Part shown: positions 17,680 to 26,766 of the stretch, piece after piece
Numbering within the stretch: the first letter of the stretch is position 1
Layout of the letters: every line of letters begins with the position of its first letter
NCBI RefSeq assembly: GCF_003402535.2
Contig: NZ_AP025170.1
Span: 2,728,001 to 2,792,000, forward strand
Length of the DNA: 64,000 bases
Direction of reading: 5' to 3'
DNA from: Cupriavidus sp. P-10
GTDB lineage: Bacteria; Pseudomonadota; Gammaproteobacteria; Burkholderiales; Burkholderiaceae
Notes under the pieces: model-generated
The model's input: the letters and a program-made list of their open reading frames with translations, nothing else
What the model was told of the DNA's origin: nothing
Database searches by the model: none
Program-made: the position numbers and the translations under genes

Positions 17680-18573
17680 ATGACCCACAAGTTATTAACA
17701 TCCAGCCACCGCCCCACCGTGCCCCGCAGTCCTCGCAAGACACCCGTGAAAACACCCGCCGAACCGCACAAGGAGGCCGATGTCCCGCGCTGGAGCCGGC
17801 GCAAGGCCGCGCGCCCGCAGGAGCTGGTGGCGGCGGCGCTCGACCTGTTCGTCGAGCGCGGCTACGCGGCCACGCGGCTGGAAGACGTGGCGGCCGCTGC
17901 GGGAGTGTCCAAGGGCACGGTCTACCTGTACTTCGCCAACAAGGAAGAGCTGTTCAAGTCCGTGGTGCGCGCAAACCTGGTCCCGACCCTGTCGCGCGGC
18001 ACCGAGCTGGTCGACCGCTACGAGGGCAGCACCCCGGAACTGCTGCGCGAGTTGCTGCGCGGCTGGTGGGGCCTGATCGGCGCCACGCCGGTGGCGGGCC
18101 TGACCAAGCTGATCATGGCCGAGTCGGCCAACTTTCCCGACATCGCCCGTTTCTATAACGAAGAGGTAATGGTGCCGGGCGACGAACTGTTCGCCAGGGT
18201 GCTGGCGCGCGGCGTGGCACGCGGCGAATTCCGCCCGATGCCGGCCAACCCGACCACCACGCTGATCTGCGCCCCGCTGGTGTTCCTGATGATGTGGCAG
18301 CGCGCGCTGCGTGCCACCTCTGAAAAAGACATCGACCCCGAAGCCTTCCTCGACAACCTGCTCGACATGCTGCTGTTCGGCTTGACCACCGGCGAGGCGC
18401 GCGAGCGCCCGTTGCCGCCGCAGCAAGGCCCGTACGTGTGGGAGCGCATCCGCGACGAGATGCTGGCGCAAGGCGCCGACGTTGTGGACGGCACTGGGGA
18501 CGACGGAAGGGACGGCGGAAGGGACGGCGATGCCGCCAACGACCCGGGCACGCGCCCGGTGAAGCCAACATGA
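17680..18573 (+). CDS. TetR/AcrR-family transcriptional repressor
   Basis: Local repressor of the downstream efflux genes. The HTH domain is clear: PQELVAAALDLFVERGYAAT, then LEDVAAAAGVSKGTVYLYF and NKEELFKSVVR. The rest is a helical ligand-binding domain of the TtgR/AcrR type ending in a Gly/Asp-rich tail (DGTGDDGRDGGRDGD). The coordinates use the first ATG, but a plausible promoter overlaps it; GTG at 17719 (PRSPRKTPVK) or 17746 may be the true start. The stop overlaps the next gene's ATG (ATGA), showing one operon with the MFP and RND genes. Confidence 0.9.
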   Translation: MTHKLLTSSHRPTVPRSPRKTPVKTPAEPHKEADVPRWSRRKAARPQELVAAALDLFVERGYAATRLEDVAAAAGVSKGTVYLYFANKEELFKSVVRANLVPTLSRGTELVDRYEGSTPELLRELLRGWWGLIGATPVAGLTKLIMAESANFPDIARFYNEEVMVPGDELFARVLARGVARGEFRPMPANPTTTLICAPLVFLMMWQRALRATSEKDIDPEAFLDNLLDMLLFGLTTGEARERPLPPQQGPYVWERIRDEMLAQGADVVDGTGDDGRDGGRDGDAANDPGTRPVKPT

Positions 18574-19682
18574 AACGAAAGACCCTGCTGATCGCCGTGG
18601 CCTGCGCCATCGTGGTCGTGAGCGCCGTGGCTGCCGTGCGCAAGGCCAGCAGCGCGCGCCAGCCGCAACCGCCAGTACAGGCCGCCGCGAACGTGGTGGA
18701 ATTCCTGCAGACCGATCTCGTCAACGTGGGCCGCCAGGACCTGCAGGTGTCGCTGCCGCTGTCAGGCAGCCTGCGCGCACTGAACCAGGCGTCGGTCAAG
18801 GCCAAGGTCTCGGGCGAAGTGCAGCAGGTGCTGGTGCGCGAAGGCGAGCCGGTGCGCGCCGGCCAGGTGATCGCTCGCATCGACCCGACCGAATACGAGG
18901 CCAAGGTGGCGCAGGCCCGCGGGCAGATGCTGGCCATGCAGGGGCAGTTCCATAACTCGCGCCAGACGTGGGAGCGCAACCGCGAGCTGGTCGGCAAGGG
19001 CTTTATCTCGAAGACCGCGTTTGACAAGTTCCAGTCCGACCTGGACGTGGCCCGCGCCAATCTCGATGCCGCGCAGGGCGGCCTGGCAGTGGCACAGAAG
19101 GCGCTGGCCGACACCGTGGTCAAGGCGCCGCTCGACGGCATGGTCGCCGCGCGCGCGGCGCAGCCGGGCGAAAAGGTGTCGCCCGATACGCGCCTGGTAG
19201 ACGTGGTCGACCTGCGCGTGCTGGAACTCGAAGCGCCGGTGCCGATGGCCGACGTGGCGCGCGCCAGCGTCGGCCAGGCGGTCGAGCTCGACGTGGAAGG
19301 CGCCGGGCGTTTTACCGGCAAGCTGGTGCGGATCAACCCGTCCGTGATGCAGGGCACGCGCAGCATCATGGTCTATGTCCGTGTGGAAAATGCCGACGCG
19401 AAGCTGCGCGCGGGCATGTTCGCGCGCGGCGCGCTGGTGCTTGGAGAGCGGTCCGCCGTGGTGGCCGTGCCCGTCTCGGCGGTGCGCATGGAAGGCGAGC
19501 GCGCCTTCGTCTACGCCATCGACAAGGACGTGCTGGCCGAACGCGCGGTGCAACTGGGCGTGCGCGACGAAGGCAGCGGGCTGGTGGAGATCGTCTCCGG
19601 CCTCGACGCCGGCACCGAGATCGTGCGCACCAACCTCGGCACGCTGCGCAGCGGCAGCCAGGTGCGGCGCGTGAAGGCCTGA
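18570..19682 (+). CDS. RND efflux periplasmic adaptor (membrane fusion protein)
   Basis: Links the RND pump to an outer-membrane channel. The 370-residue product has an N-terminal hydrophobic anchor (TLLIAVACAIVVVSAVAAV), a lipoyl half-motif (GEVQQVLVREGEPVRAGQVI), a helical hairpin (about 110-165), the second lipoyl half (VKAPLDGMVAARAAQPGEKV) and the beta-barrel domain with GSGLVEIVSGL near the C-terminus. Start 18570 overlaps the TetR stop. No lipobox is seen, so it is probably anchored by an uncleaved helix. It is followed by the pump gene 28 bases later. Confidence 0.93.
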   Translation: MKRKTLLIAVACAIVVVSAVAAVRKASSARQPQPPVQAAANVVEFLQTDLVNVGRQDLQVSLPLSGSLRALNQASVKAKVSGEVQQVLVREGEPVRAGQVIARIDPTEYEAKVAQARGQMLAMQGQFHNSRQTWERNRELVGKGFISKTAFDKFQSDLDVARANLDAAQGGLAVAQKALADTVVKAPLDGMVAARAAQPGEKVSPDTRLVDVVDLRVLELEAPVPMADVARASVGQAVELDVEGAGRFTGKLVRINPSVMQGTRSIMVYVRVENADAKLRAGMFARGALVLGERSAVVAVPVSAVRMEGERAFVYAIDKDVLAERAVQLGVRDEGSGLVEIVSGLDAGTEIVRTNLGTLRSGSQVRRVKA

Positions 19683-19710
19683 AGCTTAGCCACAGAACGG
19701 AACGCGCCCC

Positions 19711-22700
19711 ATGTGGTTCACTCGCCTGTCCATTCGCAACCCGGTGCTGGCCACCATGATGATGATGGCCTTCATCGTGGTCGGGCTGTTCTCTTACCAG
19801 CGCCTGCCGGTCGACCAGTTCCCCGACATCACCTTCCCGGTGGTGGTGGTGCAGACCGAATACCCGGGCGCCGCGCCGGAATCGGTTGAATCCGACGTTA
19901 CGCGCAAGGTCGAGGAGATCGTCAACACCATCTCCGGCATCGACGAGATCTTCTCGCACTCGTACCAGGGCACCTCGGTCGTGGTCATCAAGTTCGACCT
20001 CAGCGTCGATGTCGGCCAGGCCGCGCAGGACGTGCGCGACAAGATCGCGCTGATCCGGCCGCAGTTCCGCGACGAGGTCAAGGATCCGCGCGTGCTGCGC
20101 TACGATCCGTCCGACGCGCCGATCTTCTACCTGTCGGTATCCAATGCCCCGGGCGCCAACCGCAGCCAGCGCGAGCTGACCACTATCGCCGACCAGATCG
20201 TGCGCAAGCGGCTGGAGACGGTGCGCGGCGTGGGCGCGATCAATATCGTCGGCGGCACCAAGCGCGAGGTCGAGATCCGCATCCGTCCCGCGCAGCTGGA
20301 GGCGCTGGGCATCGGCGTCGACCAGGTGATGAACGCGATCCGCAACGAGAACCAGGAGCTGCCCGCGGGCGAGCTGCGGTCCTCGTCTACCGAAACCGTG
20401 GTGCAGATCAAGGGCCGCGTGCCCACGCCCGATGCCTTCCGCAAGATCATCGTGGCGCGTCGCGCCGGCCAGCCGGTCACGCTGGGCGAGATCGCCGACG
20501 TGCGCGACGGGCAGGAAGAGCAGGAAAGCCTGGCGCTGCTCGACGGCAAGCGCGCCCTCTTCCTGTCGGTGGTAAAGGCACAGGGCCAGAACACCGTCGA
20601 TACCGTAGACGGCCTGGTGCGCATGACCGACGAGGTGCGCAGGCTGGTGCCCGCCGGCGTGCAGCTCAACGTCGTCAACGACACCGCGCGCGGCATCCGC
20701 AGCAGCGTGAAGGAGGTGCGGTCGACGTTGCTGGAGGGCGCGTTCCTGACGGTGGCGATCGTGTTCCTGTTCCTCGGCTCGTGGCGCAGCACGGTCATCA
20801 CCGGCCTGACGCTGCCGATCGCGCTGATCGGCACCTTCGGCGTGATGTATATGTGCGGCTTCACGCTCAACGTGATCACGCTGATGGCGCTGTCGCTGTG
20901 CGTGGGCCTGCTGATCGACGATGCCATCGTGGTGCGCGAGAACATCGTGCGCCACAACCTGATGGGCAAGGACCATCGCAGCGCGGCGCTGGACGGCACC
21001 AACGAGATCGGGCTGGCGGTGCTGGCCACCACCTTTTCGATCGTGGCGGTGTTCCTGCCGGTGGGCTTCATGGGCGGGATCATCGGGCGCTTCTTCCACC
21101 AGTTCGGCATTACGGTGGTGGCGGCGGTGCTGATCTCGATGTTCGTATCGTTCACGCTGGACCCGATGCTGTCGTCGGTCTGGCACGACCCGGATCTTCA
21201 CGGCACCGGCAACAAGAAGAGCTGGTACGGACGCACCATCGGCCGGATGCTCGACTGGTTCTCGGCACGGATGGATCGCCTCGGCAACGGCTATGCCGCG
21301 ATGCTGGGCTGGGCGCTCAAGCACCGGCTTGCAACCGCGATCATCGCTGCGGTGACCTTCTTCGGCAGCTTTGCGCTGGTGCCGCTGATCGGCACGGAGT
21401 TCGTGCCCAATGCCGACCTGGGCGAAACGCAGGTCGGCTTCACCACGCCGGTCGGCACATCGATCGAAGTGACCGAGGCCAAGGTGCGGCAGGTGGAAGC
21501 CGCGCTGAAGTCCTTCCCGGAAGTCGCCTACACCTACGCCACCATCAACTCGGGCAATGCCTCGGGCCGCAACAACGCGCTGGTTTCGGTGCGCCTGATC
21601 GAGCGGCGCGCGCGCAAGCTTTCGACCGCGCAGCTCAACCCGCTGATCCGCGAGCGGCTGGCCGGCATCGCCGGCATCACGCTGACCATGGTCGGCATGC
21701 CCGACGGCGCCGGCGGCCAGAAAGCGATCCAGGTGTCCATCCAGGGCGACGACCTCAACGAGCTGCGCCGGCTGTCGCAGGAAGCCAGCAAGCGCATGCG
21801 GGCGATCCCCGGCCTGGCCGATCTGGACTCCAGCATGAAGGACGATCGCCCCACCATCGAGATCCGCATCCGCCGCGAGCTGGCCTCTGACCTGGGCGTG
21901 GGCGTGGCGCAGATCGGCAACGCGCTGCGGCCGCTGCTGGCCGGTGACGCCATCAGCTCCTGGCGCGCGCCCGATGACGAGAACTACGACGTGCGCGTGC
22001 GCCTGCCCAGGGACGCCCGCACCGGCATGGCCGACCTGAGCGCGCTGATGATCGCCAGCAGCCAGACCAACACCGACGGCTCGCCGAAGATGGTGCCGCT
22101 GCGCCAGATCGCCGAACTGGTGCCGACCACCGGTGCCAACCAAATCAGCCGGCGCGACCTGAACCGCGAGGTCGAACTGACCGCCAACGTGGCCGGGCGC
22201 TCCGCCGGCGAAGTGGCGCGCGACGTCAAGGCCACGCTGGACGGCATGAACTGGCCGGCGGGCTACAAGTACCGGTTTGGCGGCTCGACCAAGTCGATGA
22301 ACGAATCCTTTGGCTACGCCGTGTCGGCGCTGGCGCTGGCGGTGATCTTCATCTACATGATCCTGGCCTCGCAGTTCGCCAGCTTCTTCCAGCCGATCGC
22401 GATCATGACCTCACTGCCGCTGACGCTGGTCGGCGTGTTCGCGGCGCTGCTGCTGTTCCGCTCGACGCTGAACATGTTTTCGATCATCGGTTTCATCATG
22501 CTGATGGGGCTGGTGACGAAGAATGCGATCCTGCTGGTTGACTTCGCCAACCAGGCCCGGCAGGGCCATGTCGATGGAACGGACGGCAGCGCCGGCCGCC
22601 AGCCGCTGTCACGCGAGGCTGCGCTGGTCGAAGCCGCCCGCGTGCGCCTGCGCCCGATCCTGATGACGACGCTGGCGATGATCTTCGGCATGGTGCCGCT

Positions 22701-22944
22701 GGCCTTCAGCCTCGGCGAAGGCGCCGAGCAGCGCGCGCCGATGGGGCAGACGGTGATCGGCGGGATCATTACCTCGTCGATCCTGACGCTGGTGGTCGTG
22801 CCTGTGATCTATACGTATCTTGATGATTTCGGCGCGTGGCTGCGCCGGCTGTGGCAAGGGAAAGCGGCCGTGCCCTCCCCGGCCGCGCCCGCCCGGCCGG
22901 CCGCAAAGGAATCGCCGCGGCCCACGGAAGCCAGCGCGGAATGA
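19711..22944 (+). CDS. RND-superfamily multidrug efflux permease (AcrB/HAE1 type)
   Basis: Proton-driven inner-membrane pump that exports drugs or other amphiphiles. At 1077 residues it has the usual length, a first helix after MWFTRLSIRNPVLA, the periplasmic PN/PC subdomains, and TM4 with LCVGLLIDDAIVVREN carrying the Asp pair of the proton relay. The second half repeats the topology (ILASQFASFFQPIAIM, IGFIMLMGLVTKNAILLVDF). Two DNA-level oddities are absent: the frame is intact and well biased. The natural outer-membrane partner is the TolC-type gene about 1.2 kb further on. A 925-codon antisense open frame over this gene is only a mirror of its GC bias. Confidence 0.95.
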   Translation: MWFTRLSIRNPVLATMMMMAFIVVGLFSYQRLPVDQFPDITFPVVVVQTEYPGAAPESVESDVTRKVEEIVNTISGIDEIFSHSYQGTSVVVIKFDLSVDVGQAAQDVRDKIALIRPQFRDEVKDPRVLRYDPSDAPIFYLSVSNAPGANRSQRELTTIADQIVRKRLETVRGVGAINIVGGTKREVEIRIRPAQLEALGIGVDQVMNAIRNENQELPAGELRSSSTETVVQIKGRVPTPDAFRKIIVARRAGQPVTLGEIADVRDGQEEQESLALLDGKRALFLSVVKAQGQNTVDTVDGLVRMTDEVRRLVPAGVQLNVVNDTARGIRSSVKEVRSTLLEGAFLTVAIVFLFLGSWRSTVITGLTLPIALIGTFGVMYMCGFTLNVITLMALSLCVGLLIDDAIVVRENIVRHNLMGKDHRSAALDGTNEIGLAVLATTFSIVAVFLPVGFMGGIIGRFFHQFGITVVAAVLISMFVSFTLDPMLSSVWHDPDLHGTGNKKSWYGRTIGRMLDWFSARMDRLGNGYAAMLGWALKHRLATAIIAAVTFFGSFALVPLIGTEFVPNADLGETQVGFTTPVGTSIEVTEAKVRQVEAALKSFPEVAYTYATINSGNASGRNNALVSVRLIERRARKLSTAQLNPLIRERLAGIAGITLTMVGMPDGAGGQKAIQVSIQGDDLNELRRLSQEASKRMRAIPGLADLDSSMKDDRPTIEIRIRRELASDLGVGVAQIGNALRPLLAGDAISSWRAPDDENYDVRVRLPRDARTGMADLSALMIASSQTNTDGSPKMVPLRQIAELVPTTGANQISRRDLNREVELTANVAGRSAGEVARDVKATLDGMNWPAGYKYRFGGSTKSMNESFGYAVSALALAVIFIYMILASQFASFFQPIAIMTSLPLTLVGVFAALLLFRSTLNMFSIIGFIMLMGLVTKNAILLVDFANQARQGHVDGTDGSAGRQPLSREAALVEAARVRLRPILMTTLAMIFGMVPLAFSLGEGAEQRAPMGQTVIGGIITSSILTLVVVPVIYTYLDDFGAWLRRLWQGKAAVPSPAAPARPAAKESPRPTEASAE

Positions 22945-23058
22945 ACCCGACGGCGCCCGCAAGGTTAAAATAGCAGGTTAGACAAGACTGTCCGGCCGTG
23001 GGCACCGCGCGGCCGGCGCACAGAACGACAGCGGTTGGCCTTGGTAAGGAATGGCAAG

Positions 23059-23712
23059 ATGGATCTCGAAAAAGCCCGATTCAACATGATCGAACAGCAA
23101 ATCCGCCCGTGGGACGTGCTGGACCAGGAAATCCTGGACCTGCTGGCGGTGGTCAAGCGGGAGCAGTTCGTCCCGGCCGCGTACGCCTCGCTGGCGTTCG
23201 TCGACATGGAGATTCCGCTGCCCGCCGGGCAGAACATGCTGCCGCCGCGGGTCGAAGCCCGCCTCCTGCAGGACCTGGCCGTGCGCAAGCATGAGAACGT
23301 GCTGGAAATCGGCGCCGGCTCCGGCTACATGGCCGCCCTGCTGGCCAACCGCGCGCGCCACGTGCTGACCGTGGACATCGTGCCCGAGCTGGTCGAGCTG
23401 GCCCGCACCAACCTGGCCAACGCCGGCGTCACCAACGTCGACGTCGCCGAAGGCAATGCCGCCGACGGCTGGGCCGCCGCGGCGCCGTACGATGTGATCT
23501 GCATCTCGGGCTCGCTGCCGGCCTTGCCGCAGTCGATCCTGTCGCAGGTCAAGGTGGGCGGCCGCATCGCCGCCATCGTGGGCGATCTGCCGGTGATGGA
23601 AGCGCGCCTCATCACACGCGTGTCCGAGACCGAGTACCAGGTCGTCAACCTGTTCGAGACCGCGGTCAAGCCCCTGCAGGGCGCGGCCCGTCCGTCGCAG
23701 TTCCAGTTCTGA
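23059..23712 (+). CDS. pcm: Protein-L-isoaspartate O-methyltransferase family protein
   Basis: SAM-dependent methyltransferase of the Pcm family, which methylates isoaspartyl residues in damaged proteins. The 217-residue product contains NMIEQQIRPWDVLDQEILD, the IPLPAGQNMLPPRVEARLL region and SAM motif I LEIGAGSGYMAALLA. The usual Pcm substrate motif is less conserved (PAGQNML rather than TISQP), so it may act on another substrate; in this genus it is annotated as Pcm-like and sits beside tolC. ATG 23059 has AAGGA 8 bases upstream. It is followed 13 bases later by the rhodanese gene. Confidence 0.85.
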   Translation: MDLEKARFNMIEQQIRPWDVLDQEILDLLAVVKREQFVPAAYASLAFVDMEIPLPAGQNMLPPRVEARLLQDLAVRKHENVLEIGAGSGYMAALLANRARHVLTVDIVPELVELARTNLANAGVTNVDVAEGNAADGWAAAAPYDVICISGSLPALPQSILSQVKVGGRIAAIVGDLPVMEARLITRVSETEYQVVNLFETAVKPLQGAARPSQFQF

Positions 23713-23725
23713 GGACGGTTTCATC

Positions 23726-24049
23726 ATGCAGGTAATCAAGCCGACCGAACTGGCCCAGTGGCTGGCCGATGCCAGCCGCGCCAAGCCGGTCCTGCTGGAT
23801 GTGCGGGAAGGCTGGGAGGTGCAGACCTGCGCCATGCCCGGCATCACCCATATCCCGATGCGCGACATCCCGGCACGCGCTGCCGAACTGGACGAAGACG
23901 CCGACATCGTCTGCATTTGCCACCATGGCATGCGCAGCATGCAGGTGGCCGCGTTCCTGGAGCGCCAGGGCTACGCCAAGGTCTACAACCTGACCGGCGG
24001 TGTCGACGCCTGGGCCAGCGAGGTGGACCCGGCGATGCCGAAGTACTGA
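23726..24049 (+). CDS. Single-domain rhodanese (sulfurtransferase)
   Basis: Transfers sulfane sulfur, probably from thiosulfate or a persulfide donor, in the cytoplasm. The 107-residue product is one rhodanese domain: VLLDVREGWEVQTCAMPGITHIP and the active loop CICHHGMRSMQVA with the nucleophilic Cys in CHHGMR, then GYAKVYNLTGGVDAWA. The physiological acceptor is unknown. It sits between pcm and the TolC gene, a conserved order in this group. Confidence 0.9.
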   Translation: MQVIKPTELAQWLADASRAKPVLLDVREGWEVQTCAMPGITHIPMRDIPARAAELDEDADIVCICHHGMRSMQVAAFLERQGYAKVYNLTGGVDAWASEVDPAMPKY

Positions 24050-24162
24050 AGCGCGTTGCGGCCTGCCCGGTCAGGCCGGCCGCTCCCGCTCGCATCTCAA
24101 GCAGCATTCCGAAGAAGAAACGACCGTAGGCCGAGGCTTGCGCCCGGCATTCTGGAGGTGTC

Positions 24163-25674
24163 ATGACGTTTGCGCCCAACGCCCAGTCCGGAGCGATCCG
24201 GACGCGCCTGGCGATCGCGGCTTCCCTGCTCGCCCCGCTGCTGCTTGCCGTGCTGCCCGCGGCACCGGCAGGCGCGGCCGACCTGCTGCAGGTCTATCGC
24301 GATGCGCAATCCAATGACGCGCAGTTTGCCAGCGCCCGCTCGCAGTTGCTTGCCACGCGCGAGAAGCTGCCGCAGGGCCGCGCCGGGCTGCTGCCGCAGG
24401 TCGTCGGCACCGCTGGCGCCAACCGCACCAAGCTCGACCAGACTGCCTCGCTGCCGATTGGCGGCTCGCCCAGCGCTTCGGGCACGCGTTTCTTCAACAA
24501 CAACAACTGGCAGTTGCAACTGAGCCAGCCGCTGTTCCGCTGGGACCGCTGGGAAACCTACAAGCAGGGCGAGCTGGCCGCGATGGCGGGCGAAGTCACC
24601 TTTCACCAGGCCGAACTCGACCTGATCACGCGCAGCGCGCAAGCATATTTCGACGTGCTCGCCGCGCAGGACAACCTGTACCTGGCGCGCGCGCAGAAGA
24701 AGGCCATCGGCGAGCAGCTGGAACAGGCCAAGCGTAATTTCGAGGTCGGCACCGCCACTATCGTCGACTCCAATGACGCCCAGGCACGCTACGACCTGGC
24801 CACCTCGACCGAGATTGCCGCGCAGAGCGACCTTGAGATTAGGCGCGCCACCCTGCAGCAGATCACCGGCAAGCCTGTCGACGAACTGATGGGCCTGCGC
24901 TCCGAGGCACCCATTCCCGGCCCGCAGCCGCCCGACGTCAATGCCTGGGCCGCGCAGGCCGAGACCAGCAACCCGCAGGTCAACCTGGCCGGCTACAACC
25001 TGGAAACCGCGCAGCGCGAGACCAACAAGGCCAAGGCCGGGCACCTGCCGTCGGTCGACCTGGTGGCCTCGTATGGTTTCAACAACCAGACCGGCAGCGC
25101 AACGCAGGCAATCTCGACGCACTACAACGCTTCGCAGATCGGCGTGCAGCTGACCATGCCGATTTTCTCCGGGGGCCAGATCCAGTCGCGCGTGCGCGAG
25201 ACCATCGCACTGGCGGACAAGGCCGCCAGCGACCTGGAATTCGCGCGCCGCACCGCCGCGCAGAGCGCGCGGCAGACTTACTCCGGCGTATCCAATGGCC
25301 TGGCGCAGGTCAAGGCGCTGGAAGCCGCTGAGCGTTCGGCACAGAGCGCGGTGGAATCGAACCAGCTGGGTTATGAGGTCGGCGTGCGCATCAATATCGA
25401 TGTCCTGAACGCCGAGGCACAGCTGTTCTCCACGCGGCGCGACCTGGCCAAGGCACGCTATGACACCATCATGAACGGCTTGCGGCTGAAGGCTTCGACC
25501 GGTGTGCTGGAGGAAGGCGACGTGGTGCAGATCAATACGCTGCTGACGTCGGTGCCGGGGACGATGTACAAGCTGCCGGTGCCGGCGCAGGCTGGCGGCA
25601 GGGCGCCTGCAAAGGCGCCGGCCACCGCGGATCGCCGTGGTGCGCGGCGCGATGGCGGAACGCCGCGCTCCTGA
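24163..25674 (+). CDS. tolC: TolC-family outer-membrane channel protein
   Basis: Outer-membrane and periplasmic channel used by RND and type I export systems. The 503-residue product has a signal peptide (hydrophobic core ASLLAPLLLAVLPAAPAGA, mature from about ADLLQVYRDA), then two OEP repeats; family sequence includes ADLLQVYRDAQSNDAQFASA, LSQPLFRWDRWETYKQGELA and, in the second half, GVQLTMPIFSGGQIQSRVRE. GGAGGTG precedes the ATG. It is probably the partner of the pump at 19.7 kb although two unrelated genes intervene. The C-terminal tail is rich in Ala/Arg and variable. Confidence 0.93.
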   Translation: MTFAPNAQSGAIRTRLAIAASLLAPLLLAVLPAAPAGAADLLQVYRDAQSNDAQFASARSQLLATREKLPQGRAGLLPQVVGTAGANRTKLDQTASLPIGGSPSASGTRFFNNNNWQLQLSQPLFRWDRWETYKQGELAAMAGEVTFHQAELDLITRSAQAYFDVLAAQDNLYLARAQKKAIGEQLEQAKRNFEVGTATIVDSNDAQARYDLATSTEIAAQSDLEIRRATLQQITGKPVDELMGLRSEAPIPGPQPPDVNAWAAQAETSNPQVNLAGYNLETAQRETNKAKAGHLPSVDLVASYGFNNQTGSATQAISTHYNASQIGVQLTMPIFSGGQIQSRVRETIALADKAASDLEFARRTAAQSARQTYSGVSNGLAQVKALEAAERSAQSAVESNQLGYEVGVRINIDVLNAEAQLFSTRRDLAKARYDTIMNGLRLKASTGVLEEGDVVQINTLLTSVPGTMYKLPVPAQAGGRAPAKAPATADRRGARRDGGTPRS

Positions 25675-25692
25675 TCCCACTGACACGATGCA

Positions 25693-25720
25693 AACGGGCC
25701 GCAACAGCGGCCCGTTTTCT
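25693..25720 (+). terminator. Terminator after tolC
   Basis: Stem aacgggccgc with gcggcccgtt, loop aaca, followed by a T-rich tail; 18 bases past the tolC stop and before a convergent gene. Confidence 0.85.
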
Positions 25721-25776
25721 TTGTGCGGGGATGCCAGAGCGGCGTTTGCCCCTCTTGCCGCACCGCAAAAGCGCTG

Positions 25777-26607
25777 CTACTGCGCCCGCGTCCGCGACTC
25801 CACCTTCAGCAACTGCCACCGGATCGACGAAGCATCCGCCGGCGGGTTCGGCACCTGGTATTCGCGCACGCGCAGCTTGTACAAAACCCCCTGCTCGAAA
25901 TCCAGCCCCTCGATCGGCCCGTACCAGAGCTGCCACGGCGCGTCCGGCGACTCGCGCCAGCGGTAGCACATCATCTTGCCGACGCCCGAACACTCCACGC
26001 GCTGCGAATCGATATAGACAACCTTCTCCACGCCGCCCGCCGCGGCGCTTGCGCCGCGCTTGCCCACGCCTTCGCGCTCGACAAACTGCAGGAGGTCGCC
26101 GCTGGCCGTCTTCCAGACAACCTGCCGCCCGGTGCTGCCCGCCGACGGCTGCGTGCCGACGGTGGTAAACGATGCCTGCATCGCCTTGAGCAGCGCCGAC
26201 TCCAGTTCCATACGCGGCGGCGGGCAAGCCATGCGCGTGCCGGCCACGCGGTCGAAGCGCACGCCGGTGTCGGTCTTGCCGTAGCTGCCGGTAAAGCGGT
26301 TGCAGCCGCTGGTGCCGCTGACCGTGCCCTGCGCGGCGTCGATGCCATCGCTGAACTCGAAGATGATGGGCTGGCCGTTGTCACCATGCGGGATGTCGCG
26401 CAGCGTGCCGTCGGCTTGCTGCCAGCGCATCAGTTCCCAGCGACTGGGACCAGACGACTGCGTCTGGTTGAGGTTGGCACCGGCGCTGGGCAAGCCCGGG
26501 GCGGGTGCGGTGGCGCAGGCGGCAAGTGTGGCGGCGGCGGTGGCAAGCGCAATGGCCGCGCTGCGCAGGCCGATGTTCCGGCATGTGGCACGAAGGGATG
26601 TCTGCAT
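25777..26607 (-). CDS. META-domain / DUF4377 lipoprotein (HslJ-like)
   Basis: Envelope lipoprotein of unknown precise role; META proteins are linked to motility, novobiocin or heat response. The signal ends in a lipobox LAAC near residue 31. The META domain follows (WELMRWQQ, then FSDGIDAAQGTVSGTSGCNRFTG-type core with the conserved SGCNR and RMACPPPRMELESALLKAM). A C-terminal DUF4377-like domain has VYIDSQRVECSGVGKMMCYR and WQLWYGPIEGLDFEQGVLY. Length 276 residues. It is convergent with tolC. Confidence 0.85.
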   Translation of the reverse strand: MQTSLRATCRNIGLRSAAIALATAAATLAACATAPAPGLPSAGANLNQTQSSGPSRWELMRWQQADGTLRDIPHGDNGQPIIFEFSDGIDAAQGTVSGTSGCNRFTGSYGKTDTGVRFDRVAGTRMACPPPRMELESALLKAMQASFTTVGTQPSAGSTGRQVVWKTASGDLLQFVEREGVGKRGASAAAGGVEKVVYIDSQRVECSGVGKMMCYRWRESPDAPWQLWYGPIEGLDFEQGVLYKLRVREYQVPNPPADASSIRWQLLKVESRTRAQ

Positions 26608-26766
26608 TTAGGTAAGCTCCTGTGACTTGGGCGGGAACGCCGCTGGCAAGCGATTGACTATCACACAGCAGCGTCCGCGCTTCATGCTGGCTTAGAGCCT
26701 GGCTGATTCATGCAAGTTCAGCATTGCCGGCTGCACAATGCTGCCGTCTAGTGTAACGTGCGCCCC

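Noticed and set aside
19366..22143. 925-codon minus-strand open frame
   Set aside because: It is antisense to the intact RND pump gene and has the His/Arg/Gln-rich composition expected of a GC-bias mirror frame; no recognisable motif.
25723..26625. 300-codon plus-strand frame
   Set aside because: Antisense shadow of the META/DUF4377 lipoprotein gene, which has a lipobox and SGCNR motif on the minus strand.
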